DNA of 64,000 nt from Stachybotrys elegans (GCA_020746835.1 JAGPNK010000001.1:1860001-1924000); one strand, 5' to 3'; shown: positions 1-12,374, numbered from the stretch's first letter. Numbers and translations: made by a program. The notes: generated from the letters alone by a model not told the origin.

Positions 1-1027
1 CTTCGATAGAGATCATGCCCGCCGTCACTAGTTCCCGAGCCTGACCTTGCTCTAGGTTGCGGTGACTTGGGAAGATTGAGACCTTCAGGGATCAAAAGAT
101 TGCTTGGGAAATCGGGGATTGCCACCATCGGTCGTCGGTCCAGCGGAAGACCCTCCTTTATCCAAGTGGCATCTCCTCTCGATGCTGCATTGGGTTCCCA
201 TGGTATCCCATTTGGTAGAGGAGGTGGCATTGGCCTCTCGGGGTGTCTTGGAGGCGGCTCAGTAAATTCGGAACGAGGTGCATGGATTGAATGCTCCCGG
301 CTTAGAGGTTGACTTGGGGCCTTTTTGGATGATATATCGGGCTTGCTGTGAGTAGATAGCCGGCGATCTCCTTGAGAAGAGGAAACGCTCCCGGCTGATG
401 AGCGAGCTATCGGCGGGCTGGGAGCTGTTACTGCCGACGGGACTGCAGGTATGGGTGGGAGAGGAACGTTGGGGGGCGGACGCAGCGGGAGAGCAGCCCG
501 TATAGCACCGGGCGACTTCGATCGAGGTCCTAGATGCGGCGATGGAGGGGATGCAGTTTTGATTTCCCGAGGAGCCTCCAGCTTCATTCGCGTCAGGATA
601 TCGACAATCTGCGGAGCCGCCTTGCGCGACAGACCCTGTAGCTCAGTGAACTTTTCCAGCTCAAAGGTATCGCTCTCAACATAGTCGTCAAACTCCCAAA
701 GTAAATCGTTCAACTCAGTCCGGTATTTGGTGATGTCGTCTGTGGATGAGCCGTGTCAGTTCCAACGGCCCGGTAGAAGATCTAGCAATGCCAAGTTTCC
801 TCACCATTCTCCTTGAGAGCCTGTATGAAATTGGAGCGGTACTCCCCGAAATGTTTCTTGGTCAAGGGCTCAATCTTCTTCAGCGCCCGCTGGCCCTCAC
901 GGACAAGGCTCTGGGCCGCCTTGAGCATCTGCTCGTTCTCGCCAGCATTCTCAGACGCAGCGTTTCCCTTTTCCACAATATCGCGAAAGGGAGCGACGAC
1001 GAGCACAATAGCCTCGTCCATAACCAC
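1..1027 (-). CDS. Conserved hypothetical protein, 5' part only
   Basis: The gene runs off the left edge, so its C-terminus is missing. It begins at 1027 (MVMDEAIVLVV) or at the in-frame Met at 1021, which I find more likely. Exon 1 ends at 805 and a 65-bp intron (804-740, gtgagg...cacag) leads into exon 2, which stays open to base 1. The first 110 or so residues are alpha-helical and charged, with a segment reading LNDLLWEFDDYVESD. After that comes a long Pro/Ser/Arg-rich, probably disordered region. I do not recognise a named domain and give no function. The helical N-terminus followed by a low-complexity proline-rich stretch suggests a scaffold or adaptor, but this is only inference. Confidence 0.7.
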
Positions 1028-2570
1028 CCCGACGATACCACGAGCTGGTTATAAGGTCGCGAGATCGGTACAGTGGGGTTCTGTCGCGGGCGGACGTTGG
1101 ACTAGGGTCCCGATGAGGGCGCAATGCGAGATCTTGGTTATCGATGCACGACGAAGCAGGACAAATCGGCGTAGGCAACAATAGGGAGAGACGTGTGGTC
1201 AGTGCAAATGAACAAGATGTGAAAGAAGGAAAGGATATGGACAACAAGCCACACACGAAACGCCCGCTTTACTTTTGCGTTGGGGATACGAGGACAAATG
1301 GCTAGACGAGGGCCGGTCAGCATCCGCGAGGCAGACGCTGAGCTTGAGCGAAGCTCCACGCACACTTGACTTCCATGTACTAGCGGCTCGGATATTGGCT
1401 GGATGGATGGACCCTTGATGGCAATGTCGACAGCCACATGCAACCCACGACCAAAGGCTATAGGTAAGCCGGGCATCCTGGCTGTGGCGGCCTTGATGAG
1501 AGACGGGGAATGCCTCGGTAGCTAATCCGTCATGCCGCTGGAGATAACATGGACCTTTGTGGCATTGGGACATGATCGACGGGTGCAGAGCACAGTCTCC
1601 TTCCCCTCAAGGCCAGGATGCCATGCTGATAGGTTCTGGCTTTTAGAAGTGCAATTCCACAGGTCAGCGAATAGGCAGGTCGATGGGAGCTTCATCCACG
1701 AGGATGGCCTTCTCAGGGCTGGGGAAGCATGCCTGTCACCCTATCGCGTGTCACCGATTCGCCGTTCTCCTGGGACCCTCCACGGCTGTGGATGATGTGA
1801 TCTCTATCGGTTGTGATGGCGGTTTACAAGAAGCTGCCCACGTGCTCAATGGTGCCCACCTTATAGGCGGCTGGCGATCATGCCAAGCAGCAAGCAGGGG
1901 CGACCCATGTTGCCCATGCTCAAAGGGACCCCAGCACATCGGATCGTCAATTAACTAGGGGTATCATCAGCTTTGGCTTTGGCTCCCGAGGATGGAGACT
2001 TGGCTGATCGACCCATGATCAATCATCGTACGAACGGTGGCCCAAATTCTTGTACGCATGATGGGTACTAAAGTGAGGAAGGATGAAGTCTATAACAGGT
2101 TGTTACGTAAACAAAAGAATCGAGTGCATATTGGATAATCCAATAAAGCGGGAAAGCCATCAGACTGGGGGTTACTGCATCCCTAGATACCCTACCATTG
2201 GATGCCAATGCTACCTGTTTAAACATATGTATAGCCTGTCTGCATTTTGTAGGCACGTCCCCGTTGCTGACATCGTTACGCATACAAACTCCAACTCCCT
2301 GCTTTGAATCATACGCAATCTGAACCAACATCATCTGCCAAATCCAAATCGTCTCCAGGCTCCAAGATGATCCTCTTTCAGTACGCTCTCCCTTCACCAC
2401 CCTAGAAATTATCAGGCTTCCTTTCTGGTCCCCCGCGACTATCGAATCCATATCAAGCATTCGTGTTCGGGCGCACAGGCGAGTTGTCGTGGTATTGGTG
2501 GCTTGTATGCCTCCTCCGCTCATCTTGGATCAACAGAGACTACCGCACAGTACGGAGTAGACCGTGGGAA
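1028..2570. other. Intergenic, no supported gene
   Basis: This lies between the start of the left-edge gene (its promoter side) and the 3' end of the anoctamin gene. Short open frames on both strands have no recognisable motif, no convincing splice sites and no family resemblance. The 151-codon frame at 2068-2523 (-) follows directly behind the anoctamin stop and is probably 3' flanking sequence. Confidence 0.5.
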
Positions 2571-5249
2571 TTAGGCCCTGGGGCTTGGCGATGGCCCAGA
2601 TGAAGCTTTGTCGTCTTCAGCCGCACTCTATATCCCTGTAATTAGCATCCCAACTACAGCGTCCGGGCCTTCACGACCCAGTGCCAGGACCAGCAAGTTT
2701 GTGTGTCCTTACCTGAGCAATCATTCGGCGCCCAATCTCAATAGTTTCGTTCATGCCTCGCTGGCGCTGCCAGAATCTATATCATAGCATGACGTGTTAG
2801 TCGCCGCAATCCACGTGCTGTCTTTGCCATACGCCTGATCACTTACAGCTCTTGGGGAGAACCGTGCCCCCGGGTGGAAATTCTTCGTGCTTCTTCTTCC
2901 AGCGCTTCGCGGGTGATCCTATCGCTAGCTTCGATTCCAGGCGTGGCAGCTTTCTCCTCCACTGCCTGCCCAAGGTTCTCTTCTACGAGTCGCTTCTTGA
3001 CCAAAAATCGGGCCTTGCGCTCCTTCTGAAGGCCAGGTCTTTCCAGCTTGCTCATAACAAACCGGACGATGCGCTGCGTTGCCAAGTAAAAGTTCTCGGC
3101 GAGGAAAAGGCCAAGGAGAAACGTGGAGCCTGACACATTGGCCAAGCTACCTTTTGTATGAGTATCGGCATTGCTGCAGAGAAATACGATCGCTGAGCTT
3201 GTCATGCTACCGAGCCACGACAGGAAGCCGAGGGCATGGAGCCATGGTCCTATAGAATCGGACCGCCAGGGAATCGGACGTCGGCTCCCAATGGCAATCT
3301 TGAGCGCATCGGACCTCAGCTCGACCCAGTTGTTGACAAGGAAACAGCAGGCGGCAAGCGGCCACGCCACAGAGAATAGTGAGAGGTAGCCTTTGTAGTC
3401 AGTCATGCTGCTCATAGGAGGGCGAATCAGAACATCAACTCACCGAATTGAACCGCCATCTCTCTGTAATCCCCACTGACGTCATAAGCCTCCAACTCGG
3501 ACTCACTACGGACCCGCTGCAGAAACTCGGCCTCTTCAGGGTGGTCCTTGTCGTTCACCGAACTTTTCTGACGGAATTCCTTTGCCTTGGCAATGGCCTG
3601 TCGCCGGACGTAGGGGACCACTACCTCGGTCAGGAGATTAACAATCTGTGCGGTGACTGTGAAGTAGAACATTTGGTTGCTGATCCTCGTAGCATTCGTC
3701 TTGAACTCGCGAGTCGGAAGCGGCTTCTCGCTCATGGTGATGGTTTGCGCCGTCGCGTGCCAAAATTCGAGGAAGGGGAGCAGGATATCGCCGAATGGGA
3801 TGTAGATGAATGCAGTAAACAGAAGCGGCATGTAGGAAGTCATGAAGTTGAGGACAAATTGCTTCGTGATGAGTGCCGCGTTGTACGCTACATGTTTTAG
3901 TGGTGTTCTTCCATGAGTTCATTCGGGTAGACTCACCATCTGTTGTCTCGTAATTCTCACGCACGTTCAAGAACCCGGCAACCTTCATCAAGAGGCCGGT
4001 GAATGTGGGTGTGAGAACAACCAGCAAAATTGTAGGCAAGAAAGTCTGGCATGTAAGCGTCGTGTTACAAAAGAAAAAGGCGAGATCACCTTACCAAGTA
4101 TTGCTTGCCTGAGCCAGCATAAACCTCATTGATGAAGACCTCGAGAGAATTGCACATGAGCACCAGCCCGCCAAGGACAGTAATGCAGACAAGGGCGAAC
4201 GGAATCTGGAGAAGTTGTGTTTGGAGACGCTTGTGCCAAGGATAGACCTTGACAGGCTCTCCGGTAATGGGATCTTCTGCCTCGTACTCCCACTCAAACT
4301 CTGGCCTCTTGTGCTGGATATTGGACACACCGCGCACGCCCCACTGGACAGCAAGATCGACCTCTTGCTGCTTCCAGTACTCGAAAAAGATAACCGACCA
4401 CAGGCAGCTCGTCAGAGCATATATGTTGGAGAATTGACCCAAGAACATCCAGGCCAGCAGACCAACGCCCGCCGGGACCATGAGAAAGCGGAAGTACGAC
4501 CTCACGAAGGCGAAGTAGAAGGCAACACTCTCGCCAAACTTGTCCCGAATTTCGTCGAGGTCGGCTTGGTCGAGGAGATACTTGCCGCTCCACTTCTGGA
4601 TCCAGGCCTTGTTGAACGCATGGTCGTGAAGTGGAAACACCGACTTGACAAACCGCCACTGGCCGGTCCCAGGGGTGATTCCGGCACCGCCATCATCCTT
4701 GGGCTTGGTGACCATGAGGTAGATGAGACGTAGGCGTTCTGCTTCCGAGATTGGCTCATCCTGAAGCGTCGTAGAGAGGTTCTTGTCGGGGCTGGATGTG
4801 CGGACTCCGGACAGCCAATCCTGAAGGCGAGCACGGTAAACCTGTCGAACAAGTAGATCGGAAGAGGCGACCTTGATAAAGACAAGCAGAGAGTCTTTGC
4901 TACTTCCATGGCGAACTTCGGTTGCGATACCAACGCTCGTCAGGGCTTGAATTAGTTGGACAAAGCTTGCCTCGGCCTCGGCACGTTCTACAGCAAAAGA
5001 AGTGAGCTGCGTGAGAAGTTGAATGTGGGTGCAATCCAGGCCTACCATTTGGCGGTATTTGGTAGTTGATGACATAGTCGACGCTGGTTAGACAAGGGCA
5101 TTCATCAGCTCCCACATTTTCAGAAATCCAAAAAGCGCCATGGCTGTTGAGATGTACGATCGGATCAACATCCGTCTTGGTACTTACCCGAAGTTGCCTC
5201 CCTCTGCACCGGGCTCCGACTTTCCGTATATGTCTGTAAGCTTCGACAT
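2571..5249 (-). CDS. Anoctamin/TMEM16-family plasma-membrane protein (Ist2-like)
   Basis: The spliced model is 736 aa from eight exons: 5249-5188, 5083-5046, 4987-4095, 4045-3937, 3887-3444, 3390-2847, 2776-2713 and 2627-2571. Splicing restores the fungal anoctamin N-terminus (NFGVDYVINYQIPPNERAEA), which reads continuously across two introns. Several hydrophobic membrane segments follow, for example FRFLMVPAGVGLLAWMFLG, PFALVCITVLGGLVLMC and YMPLLFTAFIYIPFG. The family comprises Ca-dependent scramblases and channels; yeast Ist2 tethers cortical ER to the plasma membrane. This protein ends in a short charged tail with little of the long basic extension of yeast Ist2, so a scramblase role fits better than classical tethering. 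That point is inference. The fifth intron uses an AAG acceptor, chosen because it gives the family sequence QFGYLSLFS. Confidence 0.9.
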
Positions 5250-6119
5250 GCTGGGTGCGTGAGGCGGCAGAAAATGCCAGGTATGTTGGTCGCGTGTTAC
5301 TATTCGAGGGGACACCGACTATCCCGGCGGGAGAAACACGAGATGAGATGCCAATGTCAGGAATTTGCAGAAGAGAAGAAGAAGCAGAGAAGGGGAAAGG
5401 GGAAGAAGGGTAGGACTAGAACCGGTTATTTGGATCTGTAACCCAGATGATTGCCTGAGCCTTGGATGCGTACGTCTTTGGGGAACAATACCAAAGACAA
5501 TGACGCCCACTTCCTTGGTCTGGAGCTGCAAGCTGCAAGCCGTCGGTTGGGTGCTCTTGCACATGCGCGCCCCATGTGGGGAGCTATGGCAAGCGCGACG
5601 TCACCACCCACCCACCACCTGTAACCTTGGGAAGGCCTGGAAGGTGCATGGGTGCTACCCGGAACCGGACTACCCATTCGAGACGCAAGTGTCAGAAGCA
5701 AGAAGCTAGCCCAAAGAGTACCTACCTCGCAGTATGTATTACCTACGTACTCCTGTCATCTGTCAAACCACCAACTGTGCTGCTCGTGCCTGCATTGGTT
5801 GCCAGTCCGGTGTTTAGGTCCCTCGCGGGTACTTTCCCATACATCATTTCCATCAATTGACTTTGGCGCTACTTCCATTTGCGATCTGGATCCATCCGTA
5901 CAACTTCCTCAGTCACTCGCCTAGTCAAATCAATCTCGACTCAGCTTTCTTCTCAAACACGACACGCCAGCATAGCCGATATTCACTGCTTCACTCGCTT
6001 AGATTGTGTCTCGTCTGCTCATCTGTATCACGGGGAGGAGGAAGACACGACAGCTTCAGCTCCCCGTTCATTGTGACATCATCGTCATCAGCCCCTCTCA
6101 GGCCTCACAAGTCACAGAC
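5250..6119. promoter_or_regulatory. Divergent intergenic/promoter region
   Basis: About 870 bp separate the divergent starts of the anoctamin and phosphoesterase genes. The region contains purine-rich (about 5360-5415) and CT-rich (about 5930-6100) stretches typical of fungal core promoters. No coding frame has supporting motifs. A bidirectional promoter is inferred from the arrangement alone. Confidence 0.45.
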
Positions 6120-7212
6120 ATGGGCCTCCTCTCGCGGCTAGGCCTGCGGCGCCGCGATCAATGGGAACCTCCGACTTTACTCGACCACCTTCTCATCTCG
6201 CCGCTGACATTCCTCGTTGTCAAGTTCTATTACTTCATCCTCTTCCTCCGCGGCAATCCCTTCCATCCGCCACCGAACAAGGCACCTATCAAAGTTGTCT
6301 GCATCTCGGATACTCATGAGCAGACGGTCCCGATCCCGTCGGGAGACATACTCATTCATGCAGGGGACCTCACCGACTCCGGCACGGCTGCCGATATCCA
6401 GAAGCAGCTGGATTGGCTCAAGTCTCAACCTCATCCTGTCAAAATCGTGATTGCCGGGAACCATGACAGCTATTTCGATCCAAGCAGCCGCCTCGACCAG
6501 GACATCAAGAACGCCAACAAGGTCGACCTTGATGGGCTCATTTATCTTGAGAGCTCAATGACGGTTCAGAAAATCAAGGACAGAGAGCTTCATATCTTTG
6601 GTGTGCCAGACATTCCCAAGACGGGGCCCAAGAGTTTTGCGTAAGTCGACTACAGACAACCCATAGGCTCTTGATCGGGTCAAACTAAATGTGCCACCAG
6701 CTTCCAATACGCCAACGATGAACAGCCATGGCTCAGCAAGGTCCCCCCACAGACGGACATCCTCATCACGCACTCCCCCCCTGTGAGTATAACTGGGCAA
6801 AAGCCATAATCTAAATACAAGGATTGAGCTCATTCTGGATTAGAAACACCATCGAGACCTAGACCTTGGTTGCCCGCACCTCCTGCGTGAAGTCTGGCGT
6901 GTCAAGCCTCGTCTGCACGTTTTCGGTCATGTTCACTGGGGTTATGGAAAGGAGTCGGTCTTCTTCGATGATTTACAAACCGTTTATGAACGACTGCTCT
7001 CCCGGCCCAAGGCTGGGCTCATTCAGGACATCCTACCAAGTGCCGCTTGGATCGACGTCCTGCGCCTCATCTATCATGGCGTCGACAGCGTGCTCTGGAA
7101 ATGGCTGATGGGTGGACCAGGTAGCAACAAAGGCAGTGTCATGGTCAACGCCGCTCAGATGTACGGAAACACGGGCAAAGTCAAGACGCGACCCGTCGTT
7201 GTCTATTTGTGA
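6120..7212 (+). CDS. Calcineurin-like metallophosphoesterase
   Basis: The product is 323 aa from three exons (6120-6640, 6701-6782, 6844-7212). All metallophosphoesterase signature blocks are present in order: CISDTHE (D-x-H), GDLTDSG, GNHD, THSPP and FGHVHWGYG. The dinuclear metal site should therefore be complete. A hydrophobic N-terminal stretch near residues 23-43 (LLISPLTFLVVKFYYFILFL) looks like a membrane anchor or uncleaved signal. The start at 6120 follows a pyrimidine-rich leader; an upstream in-frame Met at 6006 lies in that leader and is less likely. The substrate cannot be told from sequence. Relatives are the small fungal/animal UPF0046-type (MPPED1/2-like) phosphoesterases. Confidence 0.88.
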
Positions 7213-7901
7213 AAATTCCATATGCATTGGATACATATAATGGCTTTGACCGAAGATTTCAAAACTGGAGGATCTGTACTGTTTCAGGGTTGTGAATACC
7301 TAGGTTAATTGGCTTCTCCGCCACGTACATTGCAGGATTACAAAAAGGCAATACAGTATCCATCTGACACATCGGTTTGAAGGTATCTTGTGGTAGTTCC
7401 TCGTTGCCTCTGACTCGAGGTTTGCTCAACACGCGTCTTGGATGAATGGTTGTTGTGATACAAACGGAAAGGGAATGTGGGCACCTAGACAATCATCTCC
7501 AGCAGGAATGTTTGTATAAAAGAGAGAACTGAAGGGCCAAGGGGCTACTAATGCCTCAAAATAGTTGATTCAGTTTCCTACCGCATAGGACGGGGTCTCG
7601 ACAGAACGAAACTGATTGAAATGAGCGGCGGGTTGATGTAGCAAGAGGGGATCGGGGAAAATCGGTAGTCTGAGAAGTTGTATTTATTTTATTACTATCT
7701 GGTATAAATGTAACTAGTCTAACAAGAAGGTTAACTCACTCAAGGAAATATGGTGTGTTGGGTTCAACAAGTTGCCTCGTGTAAATCATCACGCTTTTCA
7801 TATACGCCGAGGCCATTCCAGGTTTTATCCCCCCTTTCCTCCTTTCTTCCCCTGCTCTCCGTATTTCTTCATACACTTTCTCCCTTTATTATTATTATTC
7901 A
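7213..7901. other. Convergent intergenic region
   Basis: The 3' flanks of the phosphoesterase (+) and GH16-WSC (-) genes meet here. The sequence near 7680-7740 is AT-rich, as expected for fungal 3' ends. No gene is supported. Confidence 0.5.
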
Positions 7902-10426
7902 TTACAGGACCAACATTCCCATCAGGACGAGGCCCAGCATGGCGCTCAGGCTGACGACCTGGCTACCGCCTCCGGTGACGACCAGGGGACCCGTGCCGTT
8001 CTGGCCGGGCCGGTTCTGGGGGCTCACGACCTGGACGACGCTGCTGGGCACGCTGGCGGGGACGCTGACTGCCGGGACGGGGACGGGGACGGGGCCTCCT
8101 TTGGGTGCTTCGTCAATCTTCTTAATCTCCTTGACGTCGTCCTTGACGTCGTTCTTGACATCCTGTGCGTTGCTGCCAATGTCCTTGTTCGGGACGGGGA
8201 TAGGCGCAGTCGGCGCCACGGCAGGGCTGGTGACGAGAGTAGTGTCCTCGGGGCAGCTCACCGTCTCCACGGGAAGGACGGGCTTCTTCTCCGTCTCCTC
8301 GGGGCAGGGCGTCTCAATGGGCTTTTCCGGGGCCGGGGGAGCAACCTTCTTGGGCTTCTTGTCCTCGTCGCACTTCTCCGGCTCCTTCTCGCAGTCGCAC
8401 TCGGGCTTGACAAAGTCAAAGTCGTAGGTCTCGAGGCCCTTGCCCAGGGCAGGTGGCTCCTTGGGCAGCAGCTCCTTGACGAGGTCGCTGTACACGGTGA
8501 AGAGGCGGCTCGTGCTGCCGCCGGCCTCGTTGTACCGCAGCTTGGGCTCCTTGACGTCCGGGCCGACGACACCGCCGCAGAACTCGTCCTTCTTTCCGGG
8601 GCAGGGGATGCTGCACAGGTTGTCGGTGACGATGCGGGTATCGACGTCAATGTCGGACGCGCAGTAGCATTTGCTATAAAAGCATGTCAGTAACGAAGGC
8701 GTGCCAGGTGGGTTGGAGCAGAGGGAATCTGTCTCACTTCTCATGGATTCCGGCGTAGCCAGCCTCGCCGCACTTCTTGACGCAAAACTCGAGTGCCATG
8801 TCGGGGCTCTCTTCGATGAGCTCGAAGCTCTTGAAGTCATTTTTCGACTCGAAGCAGCCGACGTACTCGAGCTTGAGGACGGATATGGGGTTGAGGACGG
8901 AACGGGTGGGCTCGGGGTAGACGACCTTGGTAGCCGTCGAGGTGACCTTGACGATGACCTTGGTTACCTTTTCATCCTCCTTTTCCTCCTTGTCCTCTTT
9001 CTTCTCGTCCTTGTCCTTGCCCTTCTTGTCCTTGTCCTCCTTCTTCTCGCCCTCCTTCTTCTCATCCTTGTCTTTTTTCTCATCCTTGTCTTTTTTCTCG
9101 TCCTTGTCCTTTTTCTCGTCCTTGTCCTTTTTCTCGTCCTTGTCCTTTTTCTCGTCCTTCTTCTTGCTGTCTTCCTTGTCCTTGCTGCCTTCCAACTCTT
9201 CAATGATGTCCTCAACATCATCAACGTCTTCGATGTTCTCTATGTCCTCGTCAGGTTTCTTGTCGTGTTTAGGCTTGGACTTGTCGCCCTTCTTCTTATC
9301 TCCCTGAACATCGTACACGTCGATGAATCGGACAGCCCAGAACCTGAATCGTCAGTACGACTTGACCAGCATAATAGGGAAGGGTTTTCATACGCGTCGA
9401 CAAAGGCCTCGGGGTTATTGGCCACCCACTCGGCGCAGGTGGCAGCCTTGCTGTCGCAAGAGTCGGCTCGGCCCCAGATGCCATCGCCGTAGTCGCCGCA
9501 GAAGTTCTAGAATGTCAGTCTCCTGAGCCATGGGAAATAAGGGGGTCCTTCGAGACGTACAATGTTGATAACAAGGCTCATGTCGCTGAAATATTCGTCA
9601 ATGTTGCACTTCTTGCCACCAAAGATAGCTTGAGGCAAGCCCCAGGATTCCGGGTTGGGATCTTTGGCATCGATGTCGTAGGGGACCTGGTCACGAGGGA
9701 AGTGCCAGACGCTAATGTAGTCCGAGTCCCAGAGCATAGCGTAGACACCGCCTCCGACCGAGTTGAAGCCATCACCGTACGACACTGTGTCCCAGCCAGA
9801 AGGGTTGTAGCCGCAGCCGACGTTGTTCTGGCCAATTGGACAGTCTGTGTTGCGCTGGTATCCCTCAAACAAGCCGTCGAGCTCGTGAAGACGACATCCC
9901 TCAGCGGTATGTGCCGAGATGGTGTTGAGGTAGGCGGTGTTGGCACCCTCGATGATATCTATCTCACCGCCGTACGGCCACTGTGTGTGTGTTCCGTAGG
10001 TCCAGACTGGTCCTTGTTAGATATCTGCCTCGTAGGAGGAAGCGGATGCTGGGAAACTCACACGCCGGCCAGAGACCGCATGTGGACGGAGGCATATGCA
10101 GAAAGTCTGCGATGAACAGGCCATGGTTGTATGCCTGCTTGCTCTCCAGGCGGATACTAGGACGGCCCTCGTCTAGCGAGTAGGTGTTCTTAGTATCCAC
10201 GCCCAGAATCACGACATCTGTCTCCGAGTCATATTCATACAGCCCCAGCTTGTCGGCGGCCTCCCTGGTCTGATACCTGCAGTATTCGTTAGCCAGCTGC
10301 CTCTGCCACGGCTCGTATCATTGCTACTCACGAGACGAATCCGTGGGACGGGTCCGTGCCGGAGAACCAGTCAAAGCCCGAGAGCAGCGACTCTCCTGCG
10401 TATGTTTGAATGAGTGAATACGACAT
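7902..10426 (-). CDS. GH16 beta-glucanase fused to WSC domain, probable GPI-anchored wall protein
   Basis: The model is 748 aa from six exons: 10426-10332, 10276-10062, 10006-9561, 9506-9394, 9343-8738 and 8673-7902. Residues about 1-300 form a GH16 domain with the catalytic motif GEIDIIEG (Glu118, Asp120, Glu123), as in endo-beta-1,3(4)-glucanases. A Lys/Asp/Glu-rich linker (about 305-420) contains five tandem EKKDKD-type units. A WSC carbohydrate-binding domain follows (about 448-545; YVGCFESK ... CYCASD ... CSIPCPG ... FCGG). Then comes an acidic/Pro-rich stalk, and the protein ends in a hydrophobic tail (SLSAMLGLVLMGMLVL) typical of a GPI-addition signal. A wall-remodelling, surface-anchored glucanase is inferred. 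The chosen Met gives MSYSLIQTYAGES with no signal peptide, so an upstream 5' exon may be missing; an acceptor-like ctcctag sits just upstream of the start. Confidence 0.85.
9061..9150 (-). repeat. Five tandem 18-bp units encoding Lys/Asp/Glu linker
   Basis: Five head-to-tail 18-bp units (ctc-a/g-tccttgtc...ttt) encode EKKDKD repeats in the linker between the GH16 and WSC domains. The first two units (9061-9096) and the last three (9097-9150) form two near-identical subtypes. This suggests recent unit duplication, and copy number is likely to vary between strains. The antisense strand yields a long artificial hydrophobic frame. Confidence 0.9.
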
Positions 10427-11102
10427 GATGAATCCCGGGGAGCAGCAAAGGAGTGACTAGGAGGGGGATCGCCGTTGGGTTAAGGAGCGAAGGGCAGGTA
10501 GAAGAGCGACTGGTCGGCCGATTGTCCGCTGATCCTTCGACAGGAAGACGTCGGCCAAGAAAGCGAGGCATTGGGGGATATTAATACACAAACACGCGCG
10601 CCGTTCATCACACAGCACCCGGGGCGACGCGAGGAATGCAGGCCCCGGCCGTGAGACACGATAGCATCGCTGCGGTATATCTCGCCACGGAGGCCCAGGC
10701 CCGTGAGGCATGCTGGAGGGCGAGGCCCCTACCGACTCTCCGGACTCGAGCCTGCGAGAAGGACGGCGGGCCACGTACATACGTGATCCGACAACATCTC
10801 AGGGCGGTGGGTGCCGGGCGAGAGCTGAGACAAACAGCCTGCGAGACATGCGAGCAAAATGCTTAAACCGCGATGCGCATGCCCAGCTGAGACAGCCCAG
10901 GCACAGCAACGAGCCCTCTAGCCACTGCGGCGGGCATTTTCGAGGCATATTTCCCATTCCGTCGGTGGATATGAGCATCCCAGACACATCACATACCATA
11001 CAAACAGAACACGACCCAGCATCACGCGAGAGAGTGGAACGGCAAAACAGCAGGAGGAGAGAGGTGGCGAGAGTCGGAAGGCAGAGATAAAGGCGCGTTT
11101 GG
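10427..11102. promoter_or_regulatory. Intergenic region upstream of the GH16-WSC gene
   Basis: This 676-bp region separates the end of PEX12 from the start of the GH16-WSC gene; both are on the minus strand. It should hold the latter's promoter and perhaps an unrecognised first exon encoding a signal peptide. I could not identify a convincing signal-peptide exon by eye. Confidence 0.4.
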
Positions 11103-12374
11103 CTAGATCATGATTCTCCGTAGGCCTTCGGTGCCGCCCAAGACACGTTTGCCCGTGACGGCGCAGCGGCCCTGGCCACTCTCCCACTTGCCGGCGCGCG
11201 TCTCCATGAAGTCCTCCTGCTTCTGGTGCGTGCCCTCGATCCATCTATGAATACATGTATAGCAGTACACGATGCCCGTCTGGCAGGCCGTTGCCGTGAT
11301 AATGTCCCCGCGGCATATAGGGCACAAGGAAGAGTTGGATGGGGCAGAGACTGTGTATATAGGGAGAAGTGACGGCGTGGCGATGGGGGCATCCTCCGCC
11401 GAGGGCTCCTCCTCCTCCTCTTCCTCCCCCTTTGCCGGTTTCCGTGCTGCGTCATCACCAGTAGCAATGATGGGCGGCGGCAGGCTGACGCTCTCGGCAG
11501 CCTTGCGCGACAGCTGGTTGCCAAAGTCAGACTGGTGCCACCACTCGAGGAACTTGAGGGCGAAGATGCTCATGGGCAGCAGCACCGACAGGCTGGACAG
11601 GGCGCGCGAGCCCACCTCCCGGGGCGAGAATATAGACCGCGGGCCGGGGGCCGCGCCGGGGGCGGCAGGGGGCTTCGCCGTCTTGGTGAGGGCCTCGATG
11701 GCCTGGTAGTCGGCGGCCGTCATCCGGCGCACGCGCGTGCCAATCAGCCACATGAGCGGGCTGTGGTACTTGGACCCGTCGAACAGATAGGCGAGGTTGA
11801 AGGCCAGCATGGCAAAGTAGTATCCCGCGTTGATGCTGGGGTAGACGTTTCGCAGGAACCAGCGGTAGTAGTACAGGAAGCGGTCGCGCAGCGTCGCATT
11901 GTCGGGCATGCGCGTGTAGGCAGACCCCAGCAGGGCGCGCGGGGCATTGACCTCGTAGCCCTCGTCGAGCTTGCGCTTGAGGTAGGGGACGGCGACGAGG
12001 ACGGCGAGGTTCTTCCAGACGTCGCGGGCCGAGAGCTTGAGGGCCTGGGCGACGAGGCCCGGGGTGGCGAGGCTGGCGCGCGGTATCTCGGCGCGCAGGG
12101 CCTTCTCGCGCTTCAGGCCGTAGAAGTTCTCGGTGAAGGAGCCGCCGCGGGTGCGCAGGTAGTGCCGCTCCACGAGGAGCATGGCCAGCGCGTACAGCTC
12201 GTCAAAGGAGTTGAGCACCCGCAGGAGGTAGCGTGGGTAGCGCTGCGTCGCCACGGTCAGGAGGTAGCGCAGCGTGGGCGGCAGCAGGTGGTTGAGCTGC
12301 TGCTCGTAGAGGACCTCGAACAGCGACGGCTTGTGGTCGTCAAAGGTGCCCCGGAGGGCCGTCACGAACTCCAT
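11103..12374 (-). CDS. PEX12: Peroxisome assembly protein PEX12 (RING peroxin)
   Basis: This is a single-exon gene of 423 aa. The N-terminus ([20 protein letters not shown]) and the following PEX2/10/12 domain ([22 protein letters not shown] ... [20 protein letters not shown]) are characteristic. The C-terminal RING-like domain (about residues 350-380) reads [17 protein letters not shown] and then [10 protein letters not shown]. It lacks a full C3HC4 set, as expected for PEX12, which binds fewer zinc ions than PEX2 or PEX10. With those two it forms the peroxisomal membrane retrotranslocation channel and E3 ligase that ubiquitinates the import receptor PEX5. A low-complexity Pro/Ala and poly-Glu insert (about 245-330) precedes the RING. 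Confidence 0.95.
   Translation of the reverse strand: MEFVTALRGTFDDHKPSLFEVLYEQQLNHLLPPTLRYLLTVATQRYPRYLLRVLNSFDELYALAMLLVERHYLRTRGGSFTENFYGLKREKALRAEIPRASLATPGLVAQALKLSARDVWKNLAVLVAVPYLKRKLDEGYEVNAPRALLGSAYTRMPDNATLRDRFLYYYRWFLRNVYPSINAGYYFAMLAFNLAYLFDGSKYHSPLMWLIGTRVRRMTAADYQAIEALTKTAKPPAAPGAAPGPRSIFSPREVGSRALSSLSVLLPMSIFALKFLEWWHQSDFGNQLSRKAAESVSLPPPIIATGDDAARKPAKGEEEEEEEPSAEDAPIATPSLLPIYTVSAPSNSSLCPICRGDIITATACQTGIVYCYTCIHRWIEGTHQKQEDFMETRAGKWESGQGRCAVTGKRVLGGTEGLRRIMI

Noticed and set aside
2068..2523. 151-codon minus-strand frame directly behind the anoctamin gene
   Set aside because: No motif, and position fits 3' flanking or untranslated sequence.
8701..9492. 263-codon plus-strand frame with long Leu/Val/Phe repeats, resembling a membrane protein
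   Set aside because: It is the exact antisense of the Lys/Asp/Glu repeat linker of the GH16-WSC gene; the hydrophobicity is a by-product of complementing Lys/Asp codons.
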